From the NCBI RefSeq assembly GCF_905171765.1, contig NC_053392.1, positions 31,612,192-31,676,191 on the forward strand: a stretch of DNA of 64,000 bases, read 5' to 3'. This document shows positions 1 through 10,782 of the stretch, piece by piece. The number at the start of each line of letters is the position of its first letter. Position 1 is the stretch's first letter. The position numbers and the translations under genes were made by a program. The DNA is from Bufo bufo. Taxonomy: Eukaryota > Chordata > Amphibia > Anura > Bufonidae. Below the pieces are notes generated by a model. It was not told the origin of the DNA, did no database searches, and saw only the letters and a program-made list of their open reading frames with translations.

Positions 1-252
1 GGCTTCCAGAGTTACACATTGATCTATTGTTAACCTAGAAATATTAATTACCTCCAAAATCTGTTGTATTTGAGCCTGATTATTATTTTTCTTACTGCTG
101 TACATGTCTTCAAAGTATTCTTTGAGCAGTTCTATTTTGGCCACTTGTTCAGTAATTTTATGTCCTAGTTTGTCTACTAAGCAATGAACATAATTGTTGT
201 TTTTCTAACTGGGTCGCTACCAAAGCAGCTAGCTTTTTGCCCGGAATATGAA
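1..252 (-). pseudogene. L1-type LINE ORF2 fragment (linker before reverse transcriptase)
   Basis: Read on the minus strand, this stretch is open apart from one apparent single-base shift near 200. It resembles the part of L1 ORF2 between the endonuclease and the reverse transcriptase: a GKKLAALVATQLEK-like start, then a YFEDMYSSK-like motif, then a segment ending LTIDQCVTLEA. In intact L1 proteins the corresponding region has the order LARxLKK, FxxYYxxLY, LxxPI. The fragment runs off the left edge of the window and its upstream side is cut at about 250 by a Tc1 fragment. Assignment to L1 is by motif order only. It is certainly non-functional as it stands. Confidence 0.6.
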
Positions 253-532
253 CTAAAGGAAGCGTTTGGTTGAAGTTATTGCTGCCAAAGAAGGTTCAAC
301 CAGTTATTAAATCCAAGGGTTCACATACTTTTTCCCACCTGCACTGTGAATGTTTACATGGTGTGTTCAATAAAAACATGGTAACATTTAATTCTTTGTG
401 TGCTATTAGTTTAAGCAGACTGTGATTGTTTATTGTTGTGACTTAGATGAAGATCAGATCACATTTTATGACCAATTTGTGCAGAAATCCATATCATTCC
501 AAAGGGTTCACATACTTTTTCTTGCAACTGTA
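250..532. mobile_element. Tc1/mariner-like transposon, one terminal portion
   Basis: The segment ends with CAAAGGGTTCACATACTTTT and CTTGCAACTG followed by TA at 531-532, the expected terminal inverted repeat and TA target of a Tc1-like element. An inner copy of the motif (AAGGGTTCACATACTTTTTC) lies at about 315-335, as in the subterminal repeats of this widespread fish and frog family. No transposase coding remains; the other end is missing because the segment abuts the L1 fragment at about 250. Confidence 0.65.
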
Positions 533-596
533 TTTATCCAGCCTATATTTATGTGCAACCCTCTTGGTTTTTTTTTATCGTGTTTAAACTTATAAT

Positions 597-1601
597 TAGA
601 GTTGAGCGGACACCTGGATGTTCGGGTTCGACGGGTTCAGTCGAACTTCGGAAAAAAGTTCGAAGTCAATGGGGACCCGAACTTTTGAGCACTAAAATGG
701 CTGTAAAAATGTCATGGAAAGGGTTAGAGGGCTGCAAATGTCATCAAAATGTGGTTAAGAGCATGGCAATTGCTCTGCAAACAAATGTGGATAGGGAAAT
801 GACTTAAAATACCATAAAATACATAAAAATAAAAAATTATATTCTTGCTCTATGAGGACCAGGTCCATATGGAGTAGGAGGTTGAGGAGGCGATGGATGT
901 GGAGGTGTAGGTGGAAGTGGTGGTGGAGGAGGTAGCCTACACTGCTTTTTGGTTTTAAATGTATTTGTATTTTTTAAAATTAGGGTACACCCCAAAACAT
1001 TGGAAAATATAACCCTCCAGTCGTGCTAAACACACGTTCAGACAATACACTGGCTGCAGGGAAGGCCAGCACCTCCAAGGCGTAAAGGGCAAGCTCAGGC
1101 CATGTGCCAAATTTGGAGACCCAGAAGTTGCAGGGCCTGACCCCTGTCAGTTCGTGTAGGCGTGTGCATACTTACTGTCCCACCATGTCGCACGTCCCCG
1201 TGTTGTTCACGATCCAATATTATATCTGCTGTATCAACTTTCGATGTTCTTTTATACGCCTACCATGGTGATCACTGGTGGCGGGGAATCAGGGTTCCAG
1301 GCCGGAGAGGGAGCGTGGAAAAAGAGACCAAATTTAAGGGAGATAAATTTATAAACATTTTTTGGGATCGAGCAAAAATGTGGGAAAAGCTATTGAGGTG
1401 CAAATGTTGGCCAAAAGAGTATAGTGGAAATGTGGGACAAAGTATTGAAGCGCAAATGTGGTACAACTTGTTTAAATTTAAGCATTGAATCAAAGGAAGT
1501 GGCGCGCATCAATTAAAGAAGCATTTCAGAAATTTTATTCCCTGTCACCTATGCAGAGCAGGGGTTTATTCACGTCTAAAATTGTATAAAGTCAAACCAA
1601 G
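597..1601 (-). mobile_element. hAT-derived element, left part (outermost layer of the nest)
   Basis: It starts with TAGAGTTGAGCGGACACC, nearly the same end as the hAT-derived element at 48302. It contains a purine-rich GGAGGA tract (about 880-940) shared with the 3' flank of hAT transposase genes at 22960 and 49130, a remnant of the transposase C-terminus on the minus strand (1012-1138), and a tail of the CCTATGCAGAGCAGGGG type that also occurs in the tandem repeats at 22344-23900. The element is cut at 1601 by gypsy-1 and resumes at 22344. Its far end could not be fixed. Confidence 0.6.
1012..1138 (-). pseudogene. hAT transposase C-terminal (dimerisation) remnant
   Basis: On the minus strand about 42 codons read without a stop and carry the signature of the hAT C-terminal dimerisation domain: NFWVSKFGTWPELALYALEV, then PAASVLSERVFSTTGG. 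The homologous part of the complete copy is at about 37303-37435. Everything upstream of this short block is missing or unrecognisable, so this is a fossil inside a non-autonomous element. Confidence 0.75.
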
Positions 1602-2294
1602 CGTAACGGGGTGCCGAAGGCACACTCGGTCTCCCATCAGCCGCAGACCTGCTGCTTAGCTTCGGGAGCGAGGATCTGTGTTTGACATCGTTCCCAGGGC
1701 GGCTTTGCTAGCTGGGAGGCTCCCTGCTCCTAGGTCTGCCTTGAGCGCCAAGCTGATCACTCGGTGCTCGACTGGTCGGACTGTCGGTCATGTGACGCTG
1801 GCCACGTCACATGACCCTCACTCCCCACTATAAATACAGGCAGCCTGCTGGCCACAGGTTGCCTGTTAATTTAGGTTCCTGGCAGTTGTTGGATACCTGT
1901 GCACTTACCTGATCCTGTTCCCTGACGATCCTTTGCCTGCTCCTCCTGTACTGCGCATCCTTCCTGGTATATTGACCTCAGCTTCCACCTGACTATTATT
2001 TGCGGACTCCTTTGGTACTTCTCGACTCTCCTGGTATTTATGACCCCGGCTTCTTCTGACCTTTCTTTGCTTATCCCTTTGTACTGCGTTGTCCTCTTGG
2101 TTTTGACCCGGTCCGTTCACTATCCGTTATTTGTCTTGTCTGTCCTTCCTGCACGTATACTAAGTTAGGGACTGCCGTCCAGTTGTCCCCTGTCATCAGG
2201 ACTCGTGAGGCAAGTAGGCAGGGCCAGGGCTGAGGGTGGAGCGCAGTGGTCACTATCCTCCCCCCTGTGTGTGTGTGTGTAAGTGACCGTTACA
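1602..2294 (+). repeat. Gypsy-1 5' long terminal repeat
   Basis: The segment begins (C)GTAACG and ends CGTTACA, an inverted terminal pair with the first T mutated. It is flanked on the left by CCAAG (1597-1601), which recurs after the partner LTR at 22339-22343. The portion 1877-2294 matches 21927-22338 with roughly a dozen or more differences by eye. A TATAAA box lies at 1829-1834. It is followed after about 28 bp by the gag start at 2323. Confidence 0.85.
1829..1834 (+). promoter_or_regulatory. TATA box of the gypsy-1 LTR
   Basis: TATAAA within CCCCACTATAAATACAGG, about two-fifths of the way into the LTR, where an LTR promoter is expected. Activity is inferred from position only. Confidence 0.45.
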
Positions 2295-2322
2295 GATTAA
2301 CAGGCCCAATAACCACTGTATA

Positions 2323-3484
2323 ATGAATCCTCTAGTAACCCTGATTGACCATATCTCTAATCTGACACAGATGGTGCAGGAGTTAGGGGAAAAACTCTGT
2401 TCTTTTGAGTTAGGGCAAGGTTCTTCCACTCCTCAGGCCTCTATTTTGAGCCCCAGATTAAGCTCCCAGAACCCTTTTCTGGAGACCGGAAGAAGTTTCT
2501 CTCTTTTAAGGAGAGTTGCAAACTTTAATTCCGTTTGCGCCCCGTGTCCTCTGGCCCGGAGAGTCAATGAGTGGGCATTATCATTTCCCGACTACAGGGT
2601 GATCCCCAGGACTGGCGTTCTCTTTACCTGCTGGCGCCAGTTGTTTATCTTCTGTGGAGGGGTTCTTTCAGGCCCTGGGTACCCTCTATGATGAACCAGA
2701 CAGGGCTCTAGTAGCCGAGACGGCTCTAAAGGCACTGGTTTAGGGCAATCTACCTGCAGAGGATTATTGCACCCAATTCAGAAGGTGGTGTGTCCCCTCA
2801 GGATGGAATGAACCAGCCCTGAAGAGTCAGTTCAGGTCAGGTCTGTCTGATAATTTAAAGGATCTTCTGGTCAGTTATCCACTTCCAGAGACCTTAGAGG
2901 AGATGATGACCCTTGTTGTCCAACTTGACCGACGGGTTACAGAGAGACGACAGGAACAACAGTTCTCTTCCCAGATGGTGGTCCAGCCAGAGGCCTATCC
3001 CAGAGACAACTCTGAGGTCTCCACCGAGGAACCCATGCAGGTTGGCATGACCCGAGGGAATCTTCGCCGCAGACGTGGAGAATGCTTTTACTGTGGAGAT
3101 CCTGACCATTGGATCAACCAGTGTCCTAAGAAGGTCCTCTCTGTCAAGTCTCCTAAGGCAAGGCAACCTAAAGACCAGGTACACCCTGATTTTTCTAAAT
3201 GTAAGCTTTTGGTACCCATTACGATTTCTCTGGGAGTAGATAAATGGCCGGGTAAGGCCTTTATTGATTCTGGCTCAGCGGCTAGCTTTATTGACTCTGA
3301 GTATGCTGTAAGATTGGGTATTCCTATGTTTGCCTTACCAACTCCTATCCATGTCATGGCTATTGATGCTACTCCTCTTATTGGTGGTACAGTGATCTCA
3401 CGTACTTCAGAGATTTCTCTAACCGTGGGTGTGTGCCACTCAGAGAGATGTTCCCTTTTAGTCCTGGAGAACCTACCGGCTTAG
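2323..3484 (+). pseudogene. gag-pro: Gypsy-1 gag and aspartic protease, broken
   Basis: The ATG at 2323 opens a gag-like frame (MNPLVTLIDHISNL...) that loses phase before 2691. Gag resumes at about 2770 (FRRWCVPSGWNEPALKSQF, close to gypsy-2 Gag) and in the frame ending at 3484. A CCHC zinc knuckle (CFYCGDPDHWINQC, about 3082-3124) marks nucleocapsid. The retropepsin motif FIDSGSAASFIDSE is at about 3260-3300, with DSG in place of DTG as in many gypsy elements. A TAG at 3482-3484 interrupts the frame before the LGLPWL block that continues at 3485. At least one frameshift and one stop are present, so the copy cannot make Gag-Pol. Confidence 0.85.
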
Positions 3485-4452
3485 GTGGTACTAGGGTTGC
3501 CTTGGCTCCGACTACATAACCCCACTATAGATTGGTCCAAGGGGGAGTTGGTGAGATGGGGGCCTAAGTGTGACTCATGCTTGTCCGTGGTACAGGCTGG
3601 GGTCTCAGTAAAGTCTGATACTTTACCCACTGTTGTTAAGGAATATTCTGATGTATTCTCATCACCAACCCCGGAGGTTCTACCGCCCCATAGACCTTAT
3701 GATTGTACTATAGAGCTAGTAGAGGGGGCCAAGTTTCCTAAGGGGCGAATTTATAATCTTTCTAAGCCCGAACACAAGGCCATGGAAGATTATATTAAGG
3801 AGAGCCTTGGTAAAGGGCATATTATACCTTCTGTCTCTCCTATGGGGGCGGGGTTTTTCTTCATTAAGAAAAAAGATGGTGGTCTTAGGCCATGTATCGA
3901 TTACCGGAGATTAAATAAAATCACTGTCCAGAATAGATACTCCCTCCCTTGATTCCGGATTTATTTAATCAGGTTCTGGGGGCAACCTGGTTTTCCAAGA
4001 TTGACCTGAAAGGGGCATACAATCTAATCCGAATCAAGGAGGGAGGCGAATGGAAGACGGCGTTCAATACTCCGGTAGGACACTTTGAATATCAGGGGAT
4101 GCCTTTTGGATTCAGCAATGCCCCAGCTGTGTTCCAAAACTTCATGAATGACATTCTTAGGGAGTTCTTAGGTAAATTTGTTATTGTCTATCTTGACGAC
4201 ATTTTGATATTCTCTCCTGACTTCGAATCCCATGTGTCTCATGTTAAACAAGTATTAGAAGTGTTGAGGGAGAATCAGCTATCCGCTAAGCAAGAGAAAT
4301 GTGTCTTTGGTGTACAGGAGATTCTGTTTCTAGGGCATGTTCTGACTCCTCACACCTTCAAGATGGATCCTAGTAAGGTACTAGCAATTAAGGAATGGGT
4401 AAGACCTTCATCCTTAAAGGCCTTACAACGGTTCTTAGGTTTCGCCAATTAA
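3485..4452 (+). pseudogene. pol: Gypsy-1 reverse transcriptase, broken
   Basis: The protein follows the Ty3/gypsy order: [15 protein letters not shown] linker, [30 protein letters not shown] (fingers), FSKIDLKGAYN with the first palm aspartate, and the catalytic YLDD within VIVYLDDILIFSPDF (about 4180-4220). One base is missing at about 3948-3950 (SLP/IPDLF), which shifts the frame and creates a stop. A TAA at 4450-4452 replaces the first tyrosine of the usual NYYRKF. It retains the catalytic motifs but cannot be translated through. Confidence 0.9.
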
Positions 4453-4896
4453 TATCGTAAATTTATTATGAATTTTTCCGTAATTGCTAAACCGTTGACC
4501 AACCTTACTAAGAAAGGGGCGGATTTGGAGAATTGGTCTACTGAGGCCATTTTTTTATTTGAAAAATTAAAAAAGGCATTCAGTAGCGCTCCCATTCTGA
4601 TCCAGCCTGATCAGGAGAAACCTTTTATTGTGAAGGTGGATGCGTCCGAGGACGGCGCAGGAGCAGTCCTTTCACAAGGTCCTGCTAGCCTCACTAACCT
4701 GAGACCATGTGCCTTCTTCTCCAGGAAATTGTCTCCCACGGAGAGAAACTACGACATAGGGAATAGGGAGCTGCTGGCCATTAAATGGGCATTTGAGGAG
4801 TGGAGGCATTTTCTGGAGGGGGCAAGGCATTGTGTAACTGCTGTCACTGACCATAAAAACCTTATGTTTCTCGAGTCTGCTAAGAGGTTGAATCCC
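4453..4896 (+). pseudogene. pol: Gypsy-1 RNase H, interrupted by ERV-1
   Basis: Connection and RNase H residues of a gypsy polymerase are clear: [34 protein letters not shown] and [17 protein letters not shown], containing the Asp-Glu-Asp set. Codons stop at AATCCC (4891-4896), where the minus-strand ERV-1 is inserted. Coding resumes in the expected place at 21012-21015 with the duplicated TCCC, then RQARWALFFTRFDF. Confidence 0.9.
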
Positions 4897-5540
4897 TGTT
4901 AAAGCAGCCCTAAATTAGGGGATTTTAGATACACTCTGGTGTTCCAGATCAATGTACCCCCCCAGGGGTTAATATCCACGCGTGGCTGAGAGACTAGACG
5001 CTGACACATAGATGGTCAATGCAATCTCAAACTTTTATTACATGGGATAAGCCGTATATACATCTTCAGAAGAGGGCAGTCCTCTCTGAGGCTAAAACAT
5101 TGTTTCATTGGTCAAAAAGGCAGAAGAGATAAGAGAAACAGAGATAACACTTCAACATCTGCGCAGTGAATACCACTTTGGAATGTGAACTAATGTAAAC
5201 ATCTAAGTGTTCGCCATTTTGTAATGGCGGACAATCTAACAATAATACTGCATACATCATATGTGACACTTCAAAGAGGTGCTTCTCTATAGGCAGTGAA
5301 TAATATATATATCATCAAGCCATATGATTGGCTTACGTATTTCTACCACACTCTATGGGACACCTGTAGAAAGATGAGAAATCAGACACTTCTCACAGCA
5401 CAGCACTTTGCCCCCCTCTCTATCCTCTCCAGCCTTGAAACAAAGAGAGGGGTGGGGGGGAGGCACTTGGAGAAGAAAAAGTTAACTCATTACAGTCCTA
5501 GTTATACAAAAAATAGAATAAAATTCACACATCTTTACCA
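4897..5540 (-). repeat. ERV-1 3' LTR (left copy)
   Basis: This 644-bp copy starts TGTTAAAG on the plus strand and ends TTTACCA. It matches 20366-21011 with eight substitutions and one 2-bp length change by eye. The element lies on the minus strand, because the polypurine tract is at this side and the primer site at the other. On the minus strand an AATAAA poly(A) signal occurs at about 5030-5035, and a TATATATA tract at about 5300-5312 may be the promoter. TCCC at 4893-4896 is the left target duplication. Confidence 0.9.
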
Positions 5541-5551
5541 GTCCCCCCTTG
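5541..5551 (-). other. ERV-1 polypurine tract
   Basis: On the minus strand AAGGGGGGAC directly precedes the 3' LTR. This is where plus-strand DNA synthesis is primed in retroviruses and it fixes the direction of the element. Confidence 0.7.
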
Positions 5552-5790
5552 AATTTAATTCTCTCCCTAAACCTAAACATCTGTCCCAATGCTCCGCCTC
5601 CTCTTCACCAGCTTCCTCGACAAGTCATACCTAGCGAACAGCCTCCCGTGACACTGGATTTGAGCACGGGGAAGTCAGATGATCTTTCCCTAACTGGTGT
5701 TGACATTATATGGGGGGGACTGGAGGTCATCAGTGCTTCTGATTTTCTGGATCGATATTTTCATACAATTTTCCATATTCTTTTGAGTCA
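5552..5790 (-). other. ERV-1 remnant between integrase and polypurine tract
   Basis: No readable protein domain was found. An env gene would be expected here, but only about 240 bp remain, so env was deleted or never present in this copy. Confidence 0.5.
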
Positions 5791-6860
5791 AGATCAACAG
5801 TAACACAAGGGAAAACCAGTCTCAACACTTCCTTGAAATCAATCCAATTATGCTTTCTTTGAGCTTCACTGTGCTTGTGGTCAACAACATTCGGAATGGA
5901 CCATCAAACCAGGGTTTTAGGACTTTTCTAACGTGTCTTTTATTACCACCCAATCTCCAGACACAAGTGGGTGGGTTCCTGGTACTTTATCAAAACCTGG
6001 AAGTGAAGCAAAAACTCGAAAATGTACTTTAGTCAAATGCTTGTACAAAACTGATCACATAATCTGTCAGACAACCATGTTGCATCTGAAGCTGCTGTGG
6101 GAAATAAATCCTATCCTAGGGGCTGACCCAAAAAGGACCTTATAGGGACAAAGGCCTGTCTCACGGTTAGGCGTATACCTTACTAAAAGAGGGCTACCAG
6201 CAGGCACTCTAAGGCTTTTGAATCTTTAACTTAGTGTCCCGTTCAGTTCCTTTTCCCTACTCTACTGCTGCATGGTACAAAGCATGTAAGGCCTGTCCTA
6301 CACCCAAAACCTTCATCATCTTCTGCATCACTTCACCTGTGAAGTGAACACCTGTGTCACTTCCAATGATCTAAGGTACCCCATACCTGCACACAACTTC
6401 GGCCATAATCTTCTTTACTTCTTTGGGTACGGTTTTGGCCATCCTGAAAACAAGTCACATATCAATACATACTCATACATGCCCACCTTGTGTAGTTGAA
6501 GGTAGTCTGCAAACGTTGAAACAGATACAAAAAGCAAGACGTGTTTCTTGGGTACCTTAACCACCTTGCCCACGTTGTTGTGGGCACAACCGTCTATCCT
6601 TGAGTATGTCTGACTGTTACAGTGCTGAACCCTGGGGCGTACCATATGCTACGTACTAAATCACACATAGCAGTTTTTGTCTGGTGCGTCACTCCATGGG
6701 TTGCCTGTGCCATCATGGATTAGAGGGACCTGGGAAGGTAAAGTTTCCCTTCCTATTTGTAGTCCCCCCTTTTCCATCCACCAGTCCCTTTCCTCCTTCC
6801 CCATCTGGTTCTATAAGGTGTTAAGAACTTTCGGGAGACAGGAGGAGTTATTTCAGGGAC
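5791..6860 (-). pseudogene. pol: ERV-1 integrase, broken
   Basis: On the minus strand, in several frames, the three integrase parts can be followed. Around 6850-6660 is an N-terminal zinc-binding-like part (a THGVTH motif). Around 6480-6280 is the catalytic core with DLFSGWP (first Asp, about 6440) and GSDTGVHFTGE (second Asp, about 6365). Around 6220-5860 is the C-terminal part with GLCPYKVLFG and THPLVSGDWVVIKDT. Several frameshifts and stops interrupt it. The C-terminal GDWVVIK block is typical of gamma/epsilon-like retroviruses. No function is possible. Confidence 0.75.
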
Positions 6861-7338
6861 CTGAACTGTGGCCACTTAAGACAGGGGTCTGCTTAGGTAA
6901 TTTGGCAGCCATTTTTGCCGCCTGATCTGTCGTGGCTTTCCCCTTTGCCTCCTCTGCATCTGTTTACAGTGGCCTTTCGTTGCTATCATCACCTCTCATG
7001 TTAGTGACAAGAGGGCTTCCATCAGAGACCTCACTGCTTCCCCATTTTCGATGGGTTTACCTGAAGCGATCAAGGAGTCTCTGGCTTTCCATATGGGCCC
7101 ATAGTCATGGGCTATCCCAAAAGCACACCTGGAATCAGTGTAAATGTTGGCTGTTTTTCCATCTGCATATCTGCAAGCCATCTTCAGAGTCTTTTAGCTC
7201 CACTTCTTGAGCAGACATGTGTGGTAGTTCACGTTTAATCACCACTGCCCAACCTGTGTAGTACCTGCCATCCTGGCCATACCTCGATCCATCCACAAAG
7301 AGCACATGATCTAGATTACCTAATGGCTGATTTACCAA
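6861..7338 (-). pseudogene. pol: ERV-1 RNase H, broken
   Basis: Two overlapping minus-strand frames show the enzyme: HVLFVDGSRYGQDGRYYTGW (first Asp) at about 7305-7245, then KTANIYTDSRCAFGIAHDYG (a later Asp) at about 7155-7095, and a C-terminal RGKATTDQAAKMAAK-like part near 6920. A frameshift separates the halves at about 7140-7180. The segment is close in sequence to the RNase H of ERV-2 (NIYTDSSYAFGTVHDY at about 60797-60845), so both proviruses belong to related lineages. Confidence 0.8.
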
Positions 7339-8250
7339 ATCCCACTACCTCTTGTGACATCATCTGCAAACAGTCAGGAGCCTCTTCCTTTGAATCTGGA
7401 AGAAAAGTTTAAAGTGCGGTGCCCTAACTCTTCCCTTCCCCCTTGGTCCAGAGGCAACAGGGTGGCTGGGTCCAAAGTATTACACCTTTGGAGAGCAACA
7501 TTGTCAGGCAACAAAATGGAACACTGCATTCTCAAATAACGGGCAACAAAACAATCATTTGGATTGTACGTTCATGAGGATAGATGTAATATCACCATCA
7601 CTTTGTGGTTCAGAGCTATCTCCGAGCTTTCATCAAGCATAGCTAGTACAACTACTACAGCTCTGATGCAGAAAGGGGCACCTCTGGCCACGGGATCAAG
7701 TCTGACTGAATAATATGCTAAGGGACGTTATTGCTGGCCATGCAGTTGGGTGAGGACAGCTGAGTCATGGCCACTCACTTCATAACAATACAATCTAAAT
7801 GTAATAATCTGATAGTACATTGTGGGGGAACACAAAATTGCCAGTTCTAGGGATAAAAAGCATCTACCACCTCATCAGTGAGGTGGTAGGGACAAAAGGA
7901 CAAATCAATCACAGTGGAGTGAGTAGGGGTAATGGGAACCTGAGCCAACAAGGTGTGTGTATTGGGCACGATGTGGGTGTTAGAAACTGTGGCTTCATTA
8001 ACTGCATGTAGGTCATGTACCATCCAATGGTGAGTGGTTTTGCTTTTCTCAGCTTCTGGGAGTACTGATACAAACATGGACCAGGGAATTTTATCACTAA
8101 TGGCCAACAAACAAAGTTCCTGGTCGTTGAGGGCACCTGTAAGCTTCACAGTGCCGTCCTCCTGATATGAGATACCAGCATGTACTTTTGCAAGCAAATC
8201 TGCACCTAGGAGGCAACAAGGGGCGTTACCACTGACCAGCAAACGGGCAA
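7339..8250 (-). pseudogene. pol: ERV-1 protease end, RT fingers and connection; RT palm deleted
   Basis: Reading right to left: the protease C-terminal motif CCLLGADLL (about 8215-8190), then, after missing sequence, the RT finger block WMVHDLHAVNEATVSNTHIV (about 8030-7965) and VIDLSF with a catalytic Asp (about 7910). Immediately afterwards come sequences typical of the RT connection (HDSAVLTQLHGQQ, AYYSVRLDPVARGAP; about 7765-7680). The palm with its YxDD box is absent, so an internal deletion joined fingers to connection near 7850. Further stops follow down to 7340. Confidence 0.7.
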
Positions 8251-8480
8251 GCGCATCTTGGTTAGGGGAAAATCTAATATGGATGGTTTCTGTTGAAAAG
8301 GGAGTGTACTACTTTCCCATTCACTTCTACCCAAAGACTGGTGTCCTTGGAGAGTAAATCAGGGGAGGCCATGTTTGCTGTGCACAACTGGCTTGGCTGC
8401 TCCAGTATCAATCAAAAATGGGACTACTTCTTTATCACCCAGTGTGAGGGATATCATTGGGCCAGAATGAATCTGCTAAA
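8251..8480 (-). pseudogene. pro: ERV-1 protease active-site region
   Basis: The minus strand encodes SLTLGDKEVVPFLIDTGAA; the active-site triad Asp-Thr-Gly is at 8401-8409 (reverse complement). The C-terminal part with LLGADLL is in the neighbouring feature. Upstream sequence (to about 8960) should be nucleocapsid but is too degraded for a confident zinc knuckle. Confidence 0.7.
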
Positions 8481-9361
8481 AATGTTTAAAAGTAGAGCCG
8501 ATACTGGATTTCCTGTTTCCTAATCTTGATCTAACTCCCCCCTCCCTGTCTTTGTGTTCTCCTTATGACAACAAAACATGGGTGTCTGTGGGGACGGACA
8601 GTGATCCGGGCATGGTCAACATAGAATACAATCCTCTCATGTGGTGTGGACGAGGAGTACCACACACAGCACAACTCTCTCTCTTCTGGGATCTGGGTCG
8701 CACAGACTCTGCAGGCCCATCACAGGGTGGCAGACTTACTTTTTCCTCACTTCAATGAGGCGTTTGGAATCAGGTCTGAAGCAATGCCAAAGGAACACTA
8801 CCTATGGTTGGCACTACTGAACCACCCAATGCCGCTTGATGTTACTCTGCATTTTGGCTTACAGAAGTATCCAACTTTCCCTATCGCGGAATTAATAGAC
8901 TGGAAAACAAAACAGGACTTCTCATCTTCCATGGGAGTGTCTTTTAACTAGGGGATGGGCACAAGGGCTGTCGTTGTCTGTAACGTCCACCCCTATCCTC
9001 CCCCCTCCGCTCTGAGTCATCTCAGTCAACTCCCTTCAGTCGGACGCTGTGGTCCTCCTTTTGTCCGTCAGTAATGTGGCAGCTATCCATCAGAACAGAG
9101 CTCCGATGTTTAGCACAACACTTAACATGTAACACGAAACTTCAAACATTGAAACAAACAGATCTGACAATACAGACATGAACACACAAAGGGCCCATAA
9201 GAAACTTTTCATTGACTTTGATAAAAAAAATGTACAGCTTGATCAATGCTGTTGGCACCAATAAAAAACCAAAAACTTCCAAGAAAAATAAAATAAAATA
9301 AAATCCTCAATGCGCATATTATAAAAAAAAATATATACCGTACTCCATACGCATTCATATA
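8481..9361 (-). other. ERV-1 degraded gag interior
   Basis: By position this is the 3' part of gag. I can see no reliable domain; there are stops in all minus-strand frames and A-rich simple sequence at 9260-9350. It ends at the TA-flanked transposon. Confidence 0.35.
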
Positions 9362-9507
9362 CCGTATTTTTCGCCCTATAAGACGCACCGGCCTATAAGA
9401 CGCACCTAGGTTTTTGAGGACAAAAATAAGAAAAAAAATATTTTTAACCAAAAGGTGTGCTTTTGGTGGGTTTTGAATTAATGGTTGTCTGTGCATGACA
9501 CTATTAT

Positions 9508-10150
9508 GGTGGATCTGTGGATGACGTACTGTCATGTGGGGGATCTGTGGATGGCACTGTTATGGGGGACCTGTGGATGGCACTGTTATGGGGGATCTCT
9601 GGATGGCACTGTTATGGGGATCTGTGGATGGCGCTGTTATGGGGGATCTGTGGATGGTACTGCTATGGGGTGGGAGATCTGTGGATGGCATTGTTATGGG
9701 GCGGGGGATCTGTGGATGGTATTGTTATGGGGTGGGGGATCTGTGGATGGCATTGTTATGGAGTGGGGGATCTGTGGATGGCATTGTTATGGGGTGGGGG
9801 ATCTGTGGATGGCATTGTTATGGAGTGGGGGATCTGTGGATGGCATTGTTATGGGGTGGGGGATCTGTGGATGGCATTGAATGGGGTGGGGGATCTGTGG
9901 ATGGCATTGTTATGGGGTGGGGGGATCTGTGGATGGCATTGTTATGGGGTGGGGGATCTGTGGATGGCATTGAATGGGGTGGGGGATCTGTGGATGGAAC
10001 TGTTATGGGGGGATCTGTGGATGGCATTGTTATGGGGTGGGGGGATCTGTGGATGGCATTGTTATGGGGTGGGGGATCTGTGGATGGCATTGAATGGGGT
10101 GGGGGATCTGTGGATGGAACTGTTATGGGGGGATCTGTGGATGACACTGC
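9508..10150 (+). repeat. Minisatellite, 31-34-bp unit, about 20 copies
   Basis: The core GATCTGTGGATGGCATTGTT plus ATGGGGTGGG is repeated about 20 times with small length changes. The resulting long open frames on both strands (for example minus-strand SSTDPP repeats) are by-products of the repeat and not genes. Confidence 0.9.
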
Positions 10151-10206
10151 TATATGTCATCCTCAGATCCCCCTCCTAACAGTGTACCCCAAAATACACC
10201 GGCCCT

Positions 10207-10565
10207 CCACTCACCGCAGTATTTATAAACATGAATCCTCATCCTGTAACTAACGCTGCGCTCTCCCATGTTCCCATGTCCCCTGTATCCCCACACCACT
10301 TACGAACAAGCTCCCATAGCAGGCAGAGCGGCTGGCAGCGTTACGTCACTCATTGACGTCGCGCGCCTGCTCCGCCTGCTTCATTCATAAAGTGGGCGGA
10401 GCAGACGCTTAACGTCAGTGAGTGACGTTACTGCCGCCGTCCGCTCTGCCTGCTATGGGAGCTTGTTCGTAAGTGCTGTGGGGATACAGGGGACATGGGA
10501 ACATGGGAGAGCGCAGCGTTAGTTACAGGATGAGGATTCATGTTTATAAATACTGCGGTGAGCGG
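10207..10565. repeat. Long inverted repeat inside the TA-flanked transposon
   Basis: Arms of about 125 bp (about 10209-10335 and 10438-10563) are near-perfect reverse complements: CTCACCGCAGTATTTATAAA pairs with its complement at the far end, and the AAGCTCCCATAGCAGGC part pairs near the loop. The central 100 bp has further shorter inverted matches around GACGTCA-like motifs. Confidence 0.8.
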
Positions 10566-10782
10566 CGGGGCCGGTGTAAGAGTACAGTGACTTCACCGGG
10601 CCCCGCCCCTAGTTCCGGACTACAGCCCCTCCTCTCTCTCCTCTCATACATCACAGTCCGCGATGCTGCAGCGTCGCAGACTGCGATGTAAAATGGAAGC
10701 ATTCGCCCCATAAGACGCAGGGGCATTTTCCCCCCACTTTTGGGGGGGAAAAAGTGCGTCTTATGGGGCGAAAAATACGGTA

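Larger units (their letters stand above)
9362..10780. mobile_element. TA-flanked DNA transposon with internal minisatellite
   Basis: The ends are inverted repeats beginning CCGTATTTTTCGCCC, continuing with (C/T)ATAAGACGCAC, and are flanked by TA at 9360-9361 and 10781-10782. A TA duplication fits Tc1/mariner-type and some other cut-and-paste families. The superfamily is not settled because no transposase is present. The interior holds a 31-34-bp minisatellite and a long inverted repeat. It is inserted in the gag region of ERV-1. Confidence 0.7.

Noticed and set aside
9517..10253. Long overlapping open frames over the 9.5-10.2-kb minisatellite
   Set aside because: They arise from a short tandem repeat that is open in several frames on both strands. 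No start context or known domain.
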